Shown here: piece by piece, positions 38,401-50,028 of the stretch
Layout of the letters: the number at the start of each line of letters is the position of its first letter
Position numbering within the stretch: the first letter of the stretch is position 1
Source of the DNA: Tetrahymena elliotti 4EA
Lineage: Eukaryota; Ciliophora; Oligohymenophorea; Hymenostomatida; Tetrahymenidae
Direction of reading: 5' to 3'
NCBI GenBank assembly: GCA_000231825.2
Contig: JH720363.1
Coordinates: 326,475-390,474, forward strand
Length of the DNA: 64,000 bases
Program-made: the position numbers and the translations under genes
The notes under the pieces: model-generated
The model's input: only the letters and a program-made list of their open reading frames with translations
Database searches by the model: none
Told to the model about the DNA's origin: nothing

Positions 38401-41400
38401 AGTCTTGAAAAAAGTGTAGTAGAAAAAGCTTCACCAGTTTGCTACTCTATGCTTATGTGGGTTAGAGCCATGTACGATTTCTACTTTGTTAATAGAAAAG
38501 TTAAACCTAAAAAAGCTGCTCTTGAAGAATCAAATGAGAAAGTTTCAAAATTAAACGCTCAGCTTTATGAAAAGCAAAAGGAACTTAAAGTAGCTACTGA
38601 TAAAGTCGATGCTCTTAACAAAGATCTTAAGATTACCTAAGATAACAAATAAAATCTAGAAAAGAGATATGAAGATTGCTCAAAATAACTCGAGAGAGCT
38701 AAGACATTAATTGAAAATTTAGGTGGTGAAAAAGGTAGATGGGGTGACTTTGCTGAAAAACTAAAATCATTTTTCACATTACTGACTGGTGACGTTATCA
38801 TATCATCAGGTGTTATTGCGTACTTAGGTCCTTTCACTCCTACTTATAGGTATTTATTTTGTAATAATAGGTAACATAATACTTAAATTTTTTCAAATAA
38901 TATAGGTAATAAATAATAGAAGAGTGGGTTCATAAATGTTCTGAGAAAAATATTCCTAGAAGTGATAAATTCAGTTTAGTGTAAGTTCTTGGAGACCCAG
39001 TTAAGATTAGGGCTTGGAATATTGATGGACTTCCCAGTGATAGTTTCTCAATCGAAAATGGTATTATCGTCTTTAAATCAAGAAGATGGCCTCTTTGTAT
39101 TGATCCTTAAGGATAAGCAAATAAATGGATTAAAAAAATGGAACAATAAAGAGCTATAAGCATCATCAAATTGACTGATGGTGATTATTTGAGAACATTA
39201 GAAAACTGTATATAATTTGGTAAGCCTGTCCTATTAGAAAATGTTGGTGAAGATCTTGATCCTTCACTAACACCTATCTTACTTAAGCAAGTGTTTAGTA
39301 AAGGTAACACTTAGTACATAAAATTAGGTGAAAGTGTAATTGAATATTCATAAGATTTTAGGTAAATTTAAAATTTTTTATCCATCATTTCTTATTCATC
39401 AATTTAAAAAATAGATTCTACATCACTACAAAGTTAAGAAATCCTCACTATTTACCCGAACTTTCAACAAAAGTTACTATCCTCAACTTTATGATTACAT
39501 ATGAGGGTTTAAATGATTAACTTTTAGGTATTTTAGTCAAGAAAGAGAGACCAGATTTAGCCTCAGAAAAAGAGAGATTGATTATAGAAGGTGCTAGTAA
39601 TAAGAAACAACTTGCTGAAATAGAAGATAAAATTTTGTAAGTTTTATCTGGTAACAAAAATATTTTAACAGATGAATCAGCCATTAATATTTTAACTGCT
39701 TCAAAGGTAAATATAAATTATTTTTAAAATCTTAAGAAAACCATTCATAATAACTAAAGGTAACTTCAAATGAAATTAGCGAAAAGTAAATCATTGCTGA
39801 AAAGACAGAAAAAGAAATTGATGAAGCAAGATAAACTTACCAGCCAGTATCTACTTAGGCTTCATGCTTATTCTTCTCTATTTCAGATCTAGGTAATCTT
39901 GATCCTATGTATTAGTATTCCTTAGTTTACTATCTAGATCTATTTACTTAAGGTATATATTTATTTTTTATTTTAAATTGACTAAAGTTAATAAATTATC
40001 AATTAGGTATCCTAAATGCTGAATAATCAGATAACTTTGATAAGAGATTATCTAATCTCAAGGAGTATTTCTTATATTCTTTGTATTCAAATATTTGTAG
40101 ATCTCTTTTTGAAAAGGATAAGCTTGTATTTTCAGCTTTACTATGTGTTAGATTGCTAGAATTTAGAGGTGAAGAAAATATTAACGATTTCTGGAGATTC
40201 TTGCTAACAGGTGGCATTGCACTTAGTGATTAACTTCCTTAAAAACCATCTCATCTTAGTTGGCTTTCAGCAAAATCTTGGGGTGAGCTATTCCGTCTCT
40301 CAGATCTTCACGGATTCTAAGATTTCTATAAAGTAAAAAAATATTTTTGTTTAGAGTTAATTCTTAATATAATGAATATATCATTAGCTATTATTAGATC
40401 AATAAAATGGAGAGCACTTCAGATAAATTTACGAATCTAATGAGCCTTAAAATGTACCTCTTCCTTAATGTGTCAATATCCCAAATATGAATAAGCTTGG
40501 AAAATTGTGTATCTTAAGAACTATTCGTCCTGACAAGATTATTCCTGGAGTGCAAGACTTTATCAAAGATAATTTAGGTTAGAAATTCATAGAACCTCCT
40601 CCATTTGATCTTAGCTTAATTTACAAGGATTCATTGGCTACTACACCTCTTATTTTTGTACTATCACCAGGTTCAGATCCTTTTGCAAGCTTAAATGCCT
40701 TTGCATAAAAGATAAATAAAAACATTAAAGGTAAATATTGATTTGAAATGATAATTTTTTAAAAATTAATAAAATTAAAACAAATAGCTATATCTCTTGG
40801 TTAAGGTTAAGGTCCTATTGCTTTAAGAATGATTAATGAAGGCTAACAATCTGGAGATTGGATTGTCTTATAAAATTGTCATTTAGCAGTTACTTGGATG
40901 ACAACTCTTGAAAAATTATGTGAAGAAATTTCCCCCGATCCTAAAGTTACTAATCCTGAATTCAGGTTATGGTTAACATCTTATCCTTCTAAAGATTTCC
41001 CTACATCTGTGTTACAGGCTGGTATTAAGATGACTAATGAACCCCCTAAAGGTTTAAAGAATAACATTTAGGGTAGTTATCTCATAGACCCTATAAATAA
41101 ACCTGAATTCTTTGATACTTGTTAGAACTCTCCAGCATTCAAAAAGCTCTTATTTGGTTTATGTTTCTTCCATGCAGTTATCTAAGAAAGAAGAAAATAT
41201 GGACCTCTAGGTTGGAATATTTCCTATGAATTTAATGAGTCAGACTTACGTATTTGCGTTCGTTAACTCAAGATGTTCTTAGATGAATTTGGAAATCAAA
41301 TCCCTTATGATGCTTTGAAATATTTGACCGCTGAATGTAATTATGGTGGCAGAGTTACTGATGATAAGGATAGAAGATTAATTACTACTCTTTTAGAAGA

Positions 41401-42704
41401 CTACTATTGTGATAAAACTGTTAATGATCCAAATTACTAATTTGCAAATAATCCTGTTTATAAACCACCTAATGTAGAAACTAGTCAAGATTTTATCTAA
41501 TATATCAAGGATAATTTCCCTCTTATAACTCCTCCTGATGTCTTTGGTTTCCATACCAATGCTGATATCACAAAAGATATGAATGAAACAAATCTCTTCA
41601 CTGATTCATTACTTATTTGTTCATCTGCATCAAGTAAATCATAAATTTAATTTTTTTATTAATTTATATTAAATAAAATTTAAAATTAAAAAGGCAGTGG
41701 TGGTGGTAACTCATACGAAGAAACCTTAAATAATGTGTGTGATAGTATTTTGAATGATTTCCCAGAACCATTTAACACAGAATAAATCCTAGAAAAATAT
41801 CCTGTTCTTTATGAAGAAAGTATGAATACTGTATTGAACTAAGAACTTACTCGTTTCAATAAATTAATTAGAGTAAATATTCATAATTTAATTAAAGTTA
41901 AATATTTAAATTAATCTTATTTCAATTATTTAGGTTGTCAGGAGCTCTTTAAATGACATCAAGAAAGCTCTTAAAGGTTTGATATTAATGTCACCTTAAT
42001 TAGAAGCAGCTTCAAAGAGCATATTTGATGGTAAAGTACCTGAAATGTGGATGAGTAATAGCTATCCTTCACTTAAACCCTTGGGCGGATATGTTGCTGA
42101 CTTGAGAGCTAGATTACACTTTTTCTAAAAATGGATAGATGAAGGAACTCCTATGTCATTCTGGTTGAGTGGTTTCTATTTCACTTAAAGTTTCTTAACA
42201 GGTGTTCTTCAAAACTATGCAAGAAAATATACTATACCCATTGATGAAATCGTGTTTGACTTTTTAGTAATTTATTTTTAAAATATTCATTTCAAATTTA
42301 ACATTTTAATTAGAATTAGAGAATGTTTTTACTAAATTTGTTTATTTTAATAGTGCATAAAGGAAGATAAAGTTGAAAATAAACCTGAAGATGGTGCTTT
42401 TATATATGGGCTTTTTATTGAAGGAGCTAAATGGAACTATGGTAATATGCTGTTAGATGAATCTGATCCAAAGATCCTATTTGTGAAATGCCCAATTTTA
42501 TAACTTGTTCCATGCCATATAAAGAATGTAAAGCCTCCTCAACATTACAACTGTCCTGTTTACAAAACTTCAGCTCGTAGAGGTACTCTCAGTACAACAG
42601 GTCATTCCACTAACTTTGTAATGTGGATAAGATTACCTACAGATAAAGAGCAAAGACATTGGATTAAGCGTGGTGTTGCTCTCCTCACCTAATTAGATGA
42701 CTGA
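27490..42704 (+). CDS. Axonemal inner-arm-type dynein heavy chain with HU/CCDC81-like N-terminal region (about 4,329 aa, 31 exons)
   Basis: This is a ciliary motor that walks on microtubules. Exon starts: 27490, 27604, 27749, 28217, 28540, 29154, 29534, 30141, 30300, 30727, 31411, 31642, 32223, 32956, 33658, 34220, 34834, 35358, 36649, 37350, 37529, 37997, 38906, 39415, 39760, 40007, 40388, 40788, 41694, 41934, 42354. Phases agree throughout and TGA is at 42702-42704. Exons 1-6 encode HU-like domains and a linker. Exons 7-13 encode the tail and linker. Walker A motifs: AAA1 GPAGTGKTE (split by an intron at 33560-33657), AAA2 GMPFSGKTS (~34545), AAA3 GPTGTGKST (~35762), AAA4 GVGGSGRQS (~36931). 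The stalk and microtubule-binding tip lie at ~37.7-38.7 kb and AAA5/6 with the C-terminal domain at ~39-42.7 kb. The C-terminus ([16 protein letters not shown]) fits single-headed DNAH3/7/12-type chains. Exons 1-3 are the least certain. The alternative dynein start is the Met at 29570. Confidence 0.85.
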
Positions 42705-43280
42705 GAGAAAAAAATATATAAAAAAATTAAAATTAAAATTATTTCTTTAAAAAACTTTATTATAAATATATAATTTCAAAGTAACTATTAAATGTAAGTA
42801 TTTATTAAATATATATTCAGTAGACATTAGAATTTCTAAGAATAATCTATTTTACTATTTTTAATTAAAATGGTCATTTAAATTTCAAATTAAAAGCTGA
42901 GTAGAAATAATAATTAGAAAAATCTTTCTAGATGAGTAGAAATATTTATTGAAAGAAAGTAATTGTTTAATTGTAATTAAAGCTACTTATTTTATTGAGA
43001 TTGATGAAATGAATTTTAATCAAAAAGATGTAGTTGCAGAATATAATTATATTTTGTTTATTTCTTGTTAAATGAGCAATATATTCGGATTAATCAAATT
43101 AAAAATCATTATTATTTTTACTTTATTCACTAGTTAAGAAAGATACATATTTAATTATTTATATTTAATTTTTAATAAAGGTCAAGAAATAATATCATTA
43201 ATTTTGTTAAATTATTTAGTATTTATTCTAGAAAGGGAGAAAAGCCATATATTAAAAAAATAGAAGCAAATACATAATAT
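42705..43280. other. Intergenic spacer
   Basis: A+T-rich with no supported gene. It lies between the dynein stop and the AIF-like start, both on the plus strand. Confidence 0.55.
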
Positions 43281-46225
43281 ATGAGGACTTCAGTTAGATA
43301 TTTTACAAACTTTTTGAAGAGTAAAGCAACAAATGGTTTCAATGCTTTCAATAGACAATAATTCAAAAGCAACCTTGCAAAATAAGTTATTCTATTAACA
43401 GGCATACATTTAACTTGGAAATATGCTGCCAAAAACTTAAATTGCGAGGAAGAAGGTAAATCATAGGAGGAATTAGAAAACGAATTAAAGTAAAAGTTCG
43501 AAGAGGAAATGAGAAAGAGAAGAGTTGACTCTATGAAAAATTTACAAAGAGTAAAGATATTTAAATACTTAACTTATTATTCATATATTTTTTAGATGGC
43601 TAAGCATATATGCCCATAAAAATTAGCTTATAAATTGCATGGGTTCTTATATTAAAATTATAAATATAGAATAATATTTTACATAATAAACTTTATGATA
43701 AATTAAATTATAAAATAGTATGAAGTATGTAACTCTGCAGACATTAAGGAAGGATAGATATACCCTGTAAAATTTATTGAAGATTTTTCAATTTTTTAAG
43801 TGTTAAAAATAAAAACTTAGTTCTAAGTAAAAGATGGCGAAAAAGGTACATTTGAGGTAGTTATTGTTAGATACAATGGAAAATTATATTGTGTTGGAGG
43901 TATAAATACAGATTATTTTATGAATCCATAGTATGGAGTAGATAAACATTTATCATTTTATTAATTTAGGTGTTGATACATATGATGGTAAAACTAAGTT
44001 GAAGGATGGTATTTGTTTTGGAAATAAGCTTTACAGTCCTATGAATGGTTCTGCTTTCAATATTGAAAATGGACATCCAGAACTTGCTCCTGCTATTGAT
44101 GAGCTACCTAGATTTTTTGTTGAAGAGGTATCATGATAGTTTTGAAAAAAAAAGAAGATTAAAATAAATATGGTTATTTGATCAAAAATAGCTATTTTTA
44201 TATCTTAAAATTTACAAATAATTTGAAAATTAGAATAATCTAAATCTTTCTATAAAAAATTCTAGAAAAATGGTAAAGTTATTCTTTATGCTCCGAAAAT
44301 AGTCCCTAAGAGATTGATTCCTGCATTTGCCTCAAGAGATATAAACGATGTTAGAAAAGTTGTTGTTATTGGAGGTAATTTATATGTTTAAAAACTTAAA
44401 ATATTTATCCTTAATTTAATCATAAAAGCTGGACCTGCTGCTCTTGGTGCTATTGAATCTTTGAGATTAAATGGTTACACTGGTGAAATTATTATGGTCA
44501 CTAAAGGAACTAAAATGCCTTATGATAAGACCAAGCTCACTAAGTCATTCAAGTATTTAAATTATGATAACTTAACTCTCCGTGATGAAGATTGGTTTGA
44601 TTCTCATGGCGTTAACTATATGCTTGGTAGAGAAGTTACTTTTGTTGATAAAACAGTAATTATTTCAGAATATTTGACATTAAATTTACTTTTATCTTTA
44701 AAAGCATAACAGCCCTCATATTTTATTAGAAGATGGTTTGAAGTTAGAATATGATAGTTTAATTATAGCTACTGGTGTGAAGCCTGAAGTTAGAAATATT
44801 AATGGAATTAAAGAAAAAGATAATGTTTCATTTTTATACAATATTGATCACCATAGAAAAGTTAAAGAATATCTTGAAAAAGCTAAAACAATTGTAAATA
44901 TTTTGTATAAATGGAATACAATTAATTAAAATGATTTTTTAAAAAGACTATTCTTGGTAATAACATGAGAGCTATGGAATGTGTTTCAACAATTAGAAGA
45001 GAATATCCTCATATTAATATTTATGTTATTGATGAAAATGAAGATCCTGTCATTAAGACTGAATACGGAGAGGAAATTTATAAAAAAATTTTAGAGTAGA
45101 CAATTTAAAAATAATTAAAATAATGAATGAGTAAAGAATTATTTTTTTATAAAATATAAAAGCACTGCCTTAAACAACAAAATTAAATTTGTTCTTAGAA
45201 ATCCAGTAGACAAAATTGTTGGAGAAAACAACATAGCTAAGAAAATTTAATTCCGTTCTGGAGTAAAAAATATTATTTGATATTAATAAAATAATTTTTT
45301 TCTTTCTTCAAAATAGCTTTCTATTGATACAGACCTCGTTCTTTTAATGCCAAATAACTTTAAGGCTGATAATGACTTCTTATTAAATAATGATTTAGAT
45401 TAATTTGAATATGATGATATTGGAAGAGTAAGATGTGATTATGATCTTAGAACTGATTATAAACGTATGTTTGCACCTGGTGCTGGTGGTGTTGCTACTT
45501 ATTTTGCTGCTAATGATAGAGTAAATAATATATATTAAATAAATTTAAATAAAAAACTATTTTACATCATAGTACCCTCATATGTAATGGAATTCAGCTT
45601 ATCATTAAGGTATGACTGCAGGCTACAACACTCTTGCTTTGGTACAATATTTTTTAATATCAACCTTTTAATTATATTTTTAAATAAATCAATAGAATAT
45701 TCCTTGGCATTAAATTCCATTTGAATAATACGAAATCTTTGGAAAGGTTTTGTAACATATCGGCTATGCAAATGTAGAAAATGAAGTTTATATTTAGGGT
45801 GATGTAGAAAATTGGGATTTCGTAGCTTTCCATGCTTGGGATGGTGAAATTCTATCTGTTACAGGTACTCCTTCTTAAAAGAAAAGAATTAATATTCTTA
45901 ATGAAGCTATCAGATTAGAAATGATGCCTCATCTTATTGAATTAAAGAAAGGATTTAAAACTATTGAATCCTTAGAATAAGAAATAAGAGTATACAAAAT
46001 TAATTAAATTTAAAATTTCTAATCTAATTGTTTATTTCATTAAAAAAGGAATCAAAGAGAAGCACATGCTTTAAAAATTTAATTTATGAATTAAGAGATA
46101 AGCCTAATCCTCATGATGTCATTTGGTTCCATAGAGAACGTCAAAGTAGATACTTCAATTTCTGGGAAGAAGGTGTTATGCCAGATCAAAACTACGCTCC
46201 TCCTACTCAAGATCCAGTTGTTTGA
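43281..46225 (+). CDS. AIF/AIFM3-like flavoprotein with degenerate Rieske domain (708 aa, 12 exons)
   Basis: Exons: 43281-43550, 43719-43899, 43970-44127, 44266-44374, 44429-44655, 44705-44893, 44947-45095, 45163-45262, 45317-45520, 45573-45641, 45696-45989, 46049-46225. All phases fit and TGA is terminal. The N-terminus is basic and Ser/Thr-rich (MRTSVRYFTNFLKSKATNGF), like a mitochondrial presequence, followed by a hydrophobic segment and a charged coiled coil. A Rieske-fold region spans about residues 91-205: GKLYCVGGVDTYDG, then LYSPMNGSAFNIENGHPE. Its iron-sulfur Cys/His ligands are missing. The AIF-like FAD/NAD module has GAGPAALGAIESL and LIIATGVKPE intact. The NAD motif is LGNNMRAM instead of GxGxxG, and the late AxGD motif reads APGAGGV. 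Family members are mitochondrial NAD(P)H oxidoreductases. This one may have lost electron transfer. Confidence 0.8.
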
Positions 46226-47218
46226 TTTAGTCTACATAAATATTATAAAATTGTAGAAATATTTATTTAGTATTTTCAATTAATTTTAATAAATAAATAT
46301 AAAATCAAAAATTATTTTAACCTCTAAAATATTTTAATTATCAATTAATTTGATTTTTCAGTCAATAAATTTATGGATTCAAAGCAAAAAATCCTAAATT
46401 TAAGAAACAAAAATTGCTTTACTAATTCTTAGTTTCCATATAAATTGATATAAATTTTAAGGGTTTTGATAATAAATTTCTTTTCATCTTTAAATTACCT
46501 AATTAAATTTTTAGTATTTTATCAGAAAATATGTTTAAGTAAATTTTAACATTATATCTTCCTCAAAAAAATAAAATATTTTTGCCAATAGATAGTAACT
46601 TAAATTAAAATTTGGGTTTTTAAATTAAAAAGAAGTTGTAAATGATTATTCTCATATTTACCAGTTTCAAAATAAAACCTTTTCCTTTACAAAAAAAAAG
46701 AAGTAATTTAAAAAATAATATAAATTTAAAATATTTACCCTCTTTTATTACTATCTACCGAAAAAACATTTTAAATTAATAATGAATTCTTTACTACTTA
46801 GATTTGTTAAAAATACATGCAAGAAAATATATAAGGATTTAGTCAGTATTAGTTAAGATTGTTTTCTTTTTCAATTAAAATGCATATTTTAAACCTGTGA
46901 AAATATATAAGGAGAACTTTAATAATTAATATATTTAAACTGAAAAAAATTCATTCTTTGCCTCTAATTCTTTTGCATGTACAAAATTTTCTTTAGAATT
47001 ATTCTTGTTCGATTTATTAAATATCAAATACTGAGAGAATTTATGCGAAAAAAGAAAAAGAGCGATTATAAAAATAAATTTAGAAAGAAAATAAGGTTTA
47101 TATTTTTACAAATATCCTTTTTGAAATAATAGAAAGATTTCAACAAAAGATTAAAATCTAAAGAATTAGAAAAGCATAATCTAAAATAAAAGCATTATTA
47201 AGAGTTAATTGATAAGGG
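46226..47218. other. Intergenic spacer
   Basis: About 1 kb of A+T-rich sequence with no supported gene. The last ~150 bp before DRG1 is purine-rich (A/G), which may be 5' UTR. Confidence 0.55.
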
Positions 47219-48632
47219 ATGACTACTGTTGCTTAGAAAATAGCTGAAGTTGAACTAGAAATGGAACGTACCTAAAAGAACAAGGCTACTTCCTATCACT
47301 TGGGTCAATTGAAAGCAAAATTAGCAAAATTAAAAAGAGAATTGATTGAAGGTGGTAAAGGTAAATCAGGTCCTGTTGGAGAAGGTTTTGATGTCTCTAA
47401 GAGTGGTGATGCTCGTGTTGGTATGATTGGTTTCCCCTCAGTTGGTAAATCTACCCTTTTAACTAAGCTTACTGGTACTGAATCCAAGATCGCTGCCTAT
47501 GAATTCACAACATTAACTTGTATTCCAGGTAATGTCTTCTACAAAGGTTCTAAAATTTAATTGCTTGATTTACCTGGTATTATTGAAGGTGCCAAGGATG
47601 GTAAAGGTCGTGGTAAATAGGTAATCAATACATTTAATTAAATATTTTTTAGAGATTTTAGCAATAAATAGAAATTAACTAAAGATTTAGAAATGCCCAT
47701 CAAATATTGTGAACATTTTTCAAAGCAGCAAATAAGTGAATAAAAATTTTTTTTAGAAAATGAAAAATGAAAAATTGCAAAATTTCTGAGCAGACTAAAA
47801 TAGTTATGATAAAAATACTAGGAGATATTTAAGATTTTATTAATTTTTTAAATATAAAATAATAGGTTATTGCTGTTGCAAGAACTTGCAATTTAATTTG
47901 CATTGTTTTAGATGCTACTAAGCCCATGAAACATAAAAAGATTATTGAAAATGAATTAGAAGGTTTTGGTATTAGATTAAACAAATAACCTCCTAAAGTT
48001 GATTTCAAGATTAAGCCTAAGGGTGGTATTAACATTACTCATATGGTTGAAAATCCTGATCTTGATGATGAAATGATTAAGACCATTTTAAAGGAATATA
48101 GAATTAACTCAGTTGATATTATTTTTAGAGAAAAGATTAATGAAGACTAATTGATTGATATTATTGAAGGTAACAGAAAATATATTCCCTGCCTCTATGT
48201 AATGAATAAAATAGATGACCTTACTATGGAAGAATTAGATATAATTGATCAAATTCCTCATTATGTCCCTATTTCTGCTCACTTGGAATGGAATCTTGAT
48301 GAATTAATAGAACGTATGTGGGAATACTTAGATCTCTATCGTGTATACACTAAACCTAAGGGCAAAGCTCCTGGTAATTACTTTTTTAAAATAAATATTG
48401 AAATTTAATTAACATTTACTTATATATTATGATAGATTATGAAAAGCCTGTTATCTTACCTAGAAAGAAATCTTCAGTTGAAGATTTTTGTATGAGAATT
48501 CACAGAACTATGATTAATGATATGAAATATGCATTGGTTTGGGGTACTTCAGTTAAACACAATCCTCAAGTATGTGGTAAAGATCATCAACTTAATGATG
48601 AAGATATTGTTCAAATTATCAAAAAAATTTGA
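47219..48632 (+). CDS. DRG1: DRG1, developmentally regulated GTP-binding protein 1 (368 aa, 3 exons)
   Basis: Exons are 47219-47620, 47866-48373 and 48436-48632, with phases consistent and TGA terminal. The sequence is near-canonical. The N-terminal helix [20 protein letters not shown] is the DRG1 hallmark. The GTPase motifs are G1 GFPSVGKST, the G2 region EFTTLT, G3 DLPGIIEGA and G4 NKID. A TGS domain closes the protein: KPKGKAPDY, then [20 protein letters not shown], and [22 protein letters not shown]1 is a conserved cytosolic translational GTPase that works with the DFRP1 partner on stalled ribosomes. In-frame TAA/TAG codons fall at conserved Gln sites (TQKNK, IQLLDLPG). The exon codons end mostly in T/A but are visibly more G/C-rich than the spacers, as expected for a highly expressed gene. 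Confidence 0.96.
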
Positions 48633-50028
48633 GAAATTTATTGTAAAATTATGGTATTTAATTTGCTAGAAATTAATGTGTAATATTTATGAGATAAATT
48701 CCAAGCAAACATTAAAATATCATATGCTACTCTTTGCTCATTTGGTTAAAAGCATTTCTTTCTATAAAAGCAAATTAGATCTATCTGCCTATATAAGAGT
48801 TTTTAATAGAAGTAATTAAGAAAACTAACTATTGTTTGTGACTGACTACTTTTATTTAATTGATAAATATTAAGAATAATATATATAATATTATATTTAA
48901 ATTTTTATGTGCTTAATTTTAGTTAAAAGTTTCTTCAACATGTATTTTTGACATAAAATAAACTTGTTATTTTTTTAATAAAGATTTAAATCTTGGTATT
49001 TTTTTAAAATAATTTTTTATAAACAAATTTATGTACGTTAATCCTTCAATTTAATTTTTCAAAATGTAAAGAAGTAAAAAAATGACAGAATTTTTTTGAA
49101 AGATATTATTATTTTTACTTATTGATTTATTCGAGGTAGTAGCAGCTTCAAGAGTTTACAGTAGATAAATTATATAAAATTTTTTATCTCAAAAAAAAAA
49201 GAAGGTTTTTAGCTGCAATAAAGAAGAGAAAAAAATTTGATAAAATTTCAGGATATGAATTACTCATATTATAAATAAATATTATAAAATTTAATTGAAT
49301 TTAAACTATTTGTTAAATTACTTGGTTGTTTGCTCATTTTTATCAGTTTTGTTAATCTAATAAGCCTAAAATGTATTTTAATAATTATATCATTATTTGT
49401 AAGATACAACATGAGAGTTAATTGTGTGTTTATACCAGGAACTTAAATAAGCAAATTGAGTGCCTACTTACAATATTTAAAACTTTCTTATTTTTCAATA
49501 ATAAATTTTATGGTATCTGAGTTTTCTATTTACTTATTAAATCAATAGTTTAATTTGGCTTTTTATAATTAAAAAATCCAAAAATTATGAAATTAAAAAA
49601 TATTTGGCTTAATACTTAAAGCCAAAAATGTAAATAATTTTTTAGTAAAAGAAAAAGGTAATATATTTGTTAACTTAATCTATTTTCAAATAAATTCTAA
49701 ATTATTAAAAAATATTTTAAATAATAATAAATAAGTCAAAATACTTATTTCTACTCAAGTAGATATTAGAATAGAAATTATCTAAATATAACAAAACCCG
49801 AGCAGATAAAATTTTTTTATAAATCTTACAGTTTTTTATGAAGGATGACTATGTTTTTCTTTTATAATCTCAATTTTAAATTACTCTATCTTTAAATTAT
49901 TCTTTTGTATTTTTCCTGAATTTTTTTATGAAAAAAGAAAAACCAAATTTAAAAGAATGTGTTTAATTATTTTCAATAAAGGAAATTAAAAAAATTGATA
50001 ATTTGATTAAAAAAATTAAAATTAAAAA
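48633..50028. other. Intergenic spacer
   Basis: About 1.4 kb of A+T-rich sequence. I see no gene, repeat array or RNA gene on either strand. Confidence 0.5.

Noticed and set aside
45096..45162. A frameshift or premature stop in the AIF-like gene after KKIL
   Set aside because: A canonical GT..AG intron (45096-45162) with phase 2 restores the frame exactly, so no lesion is needed.
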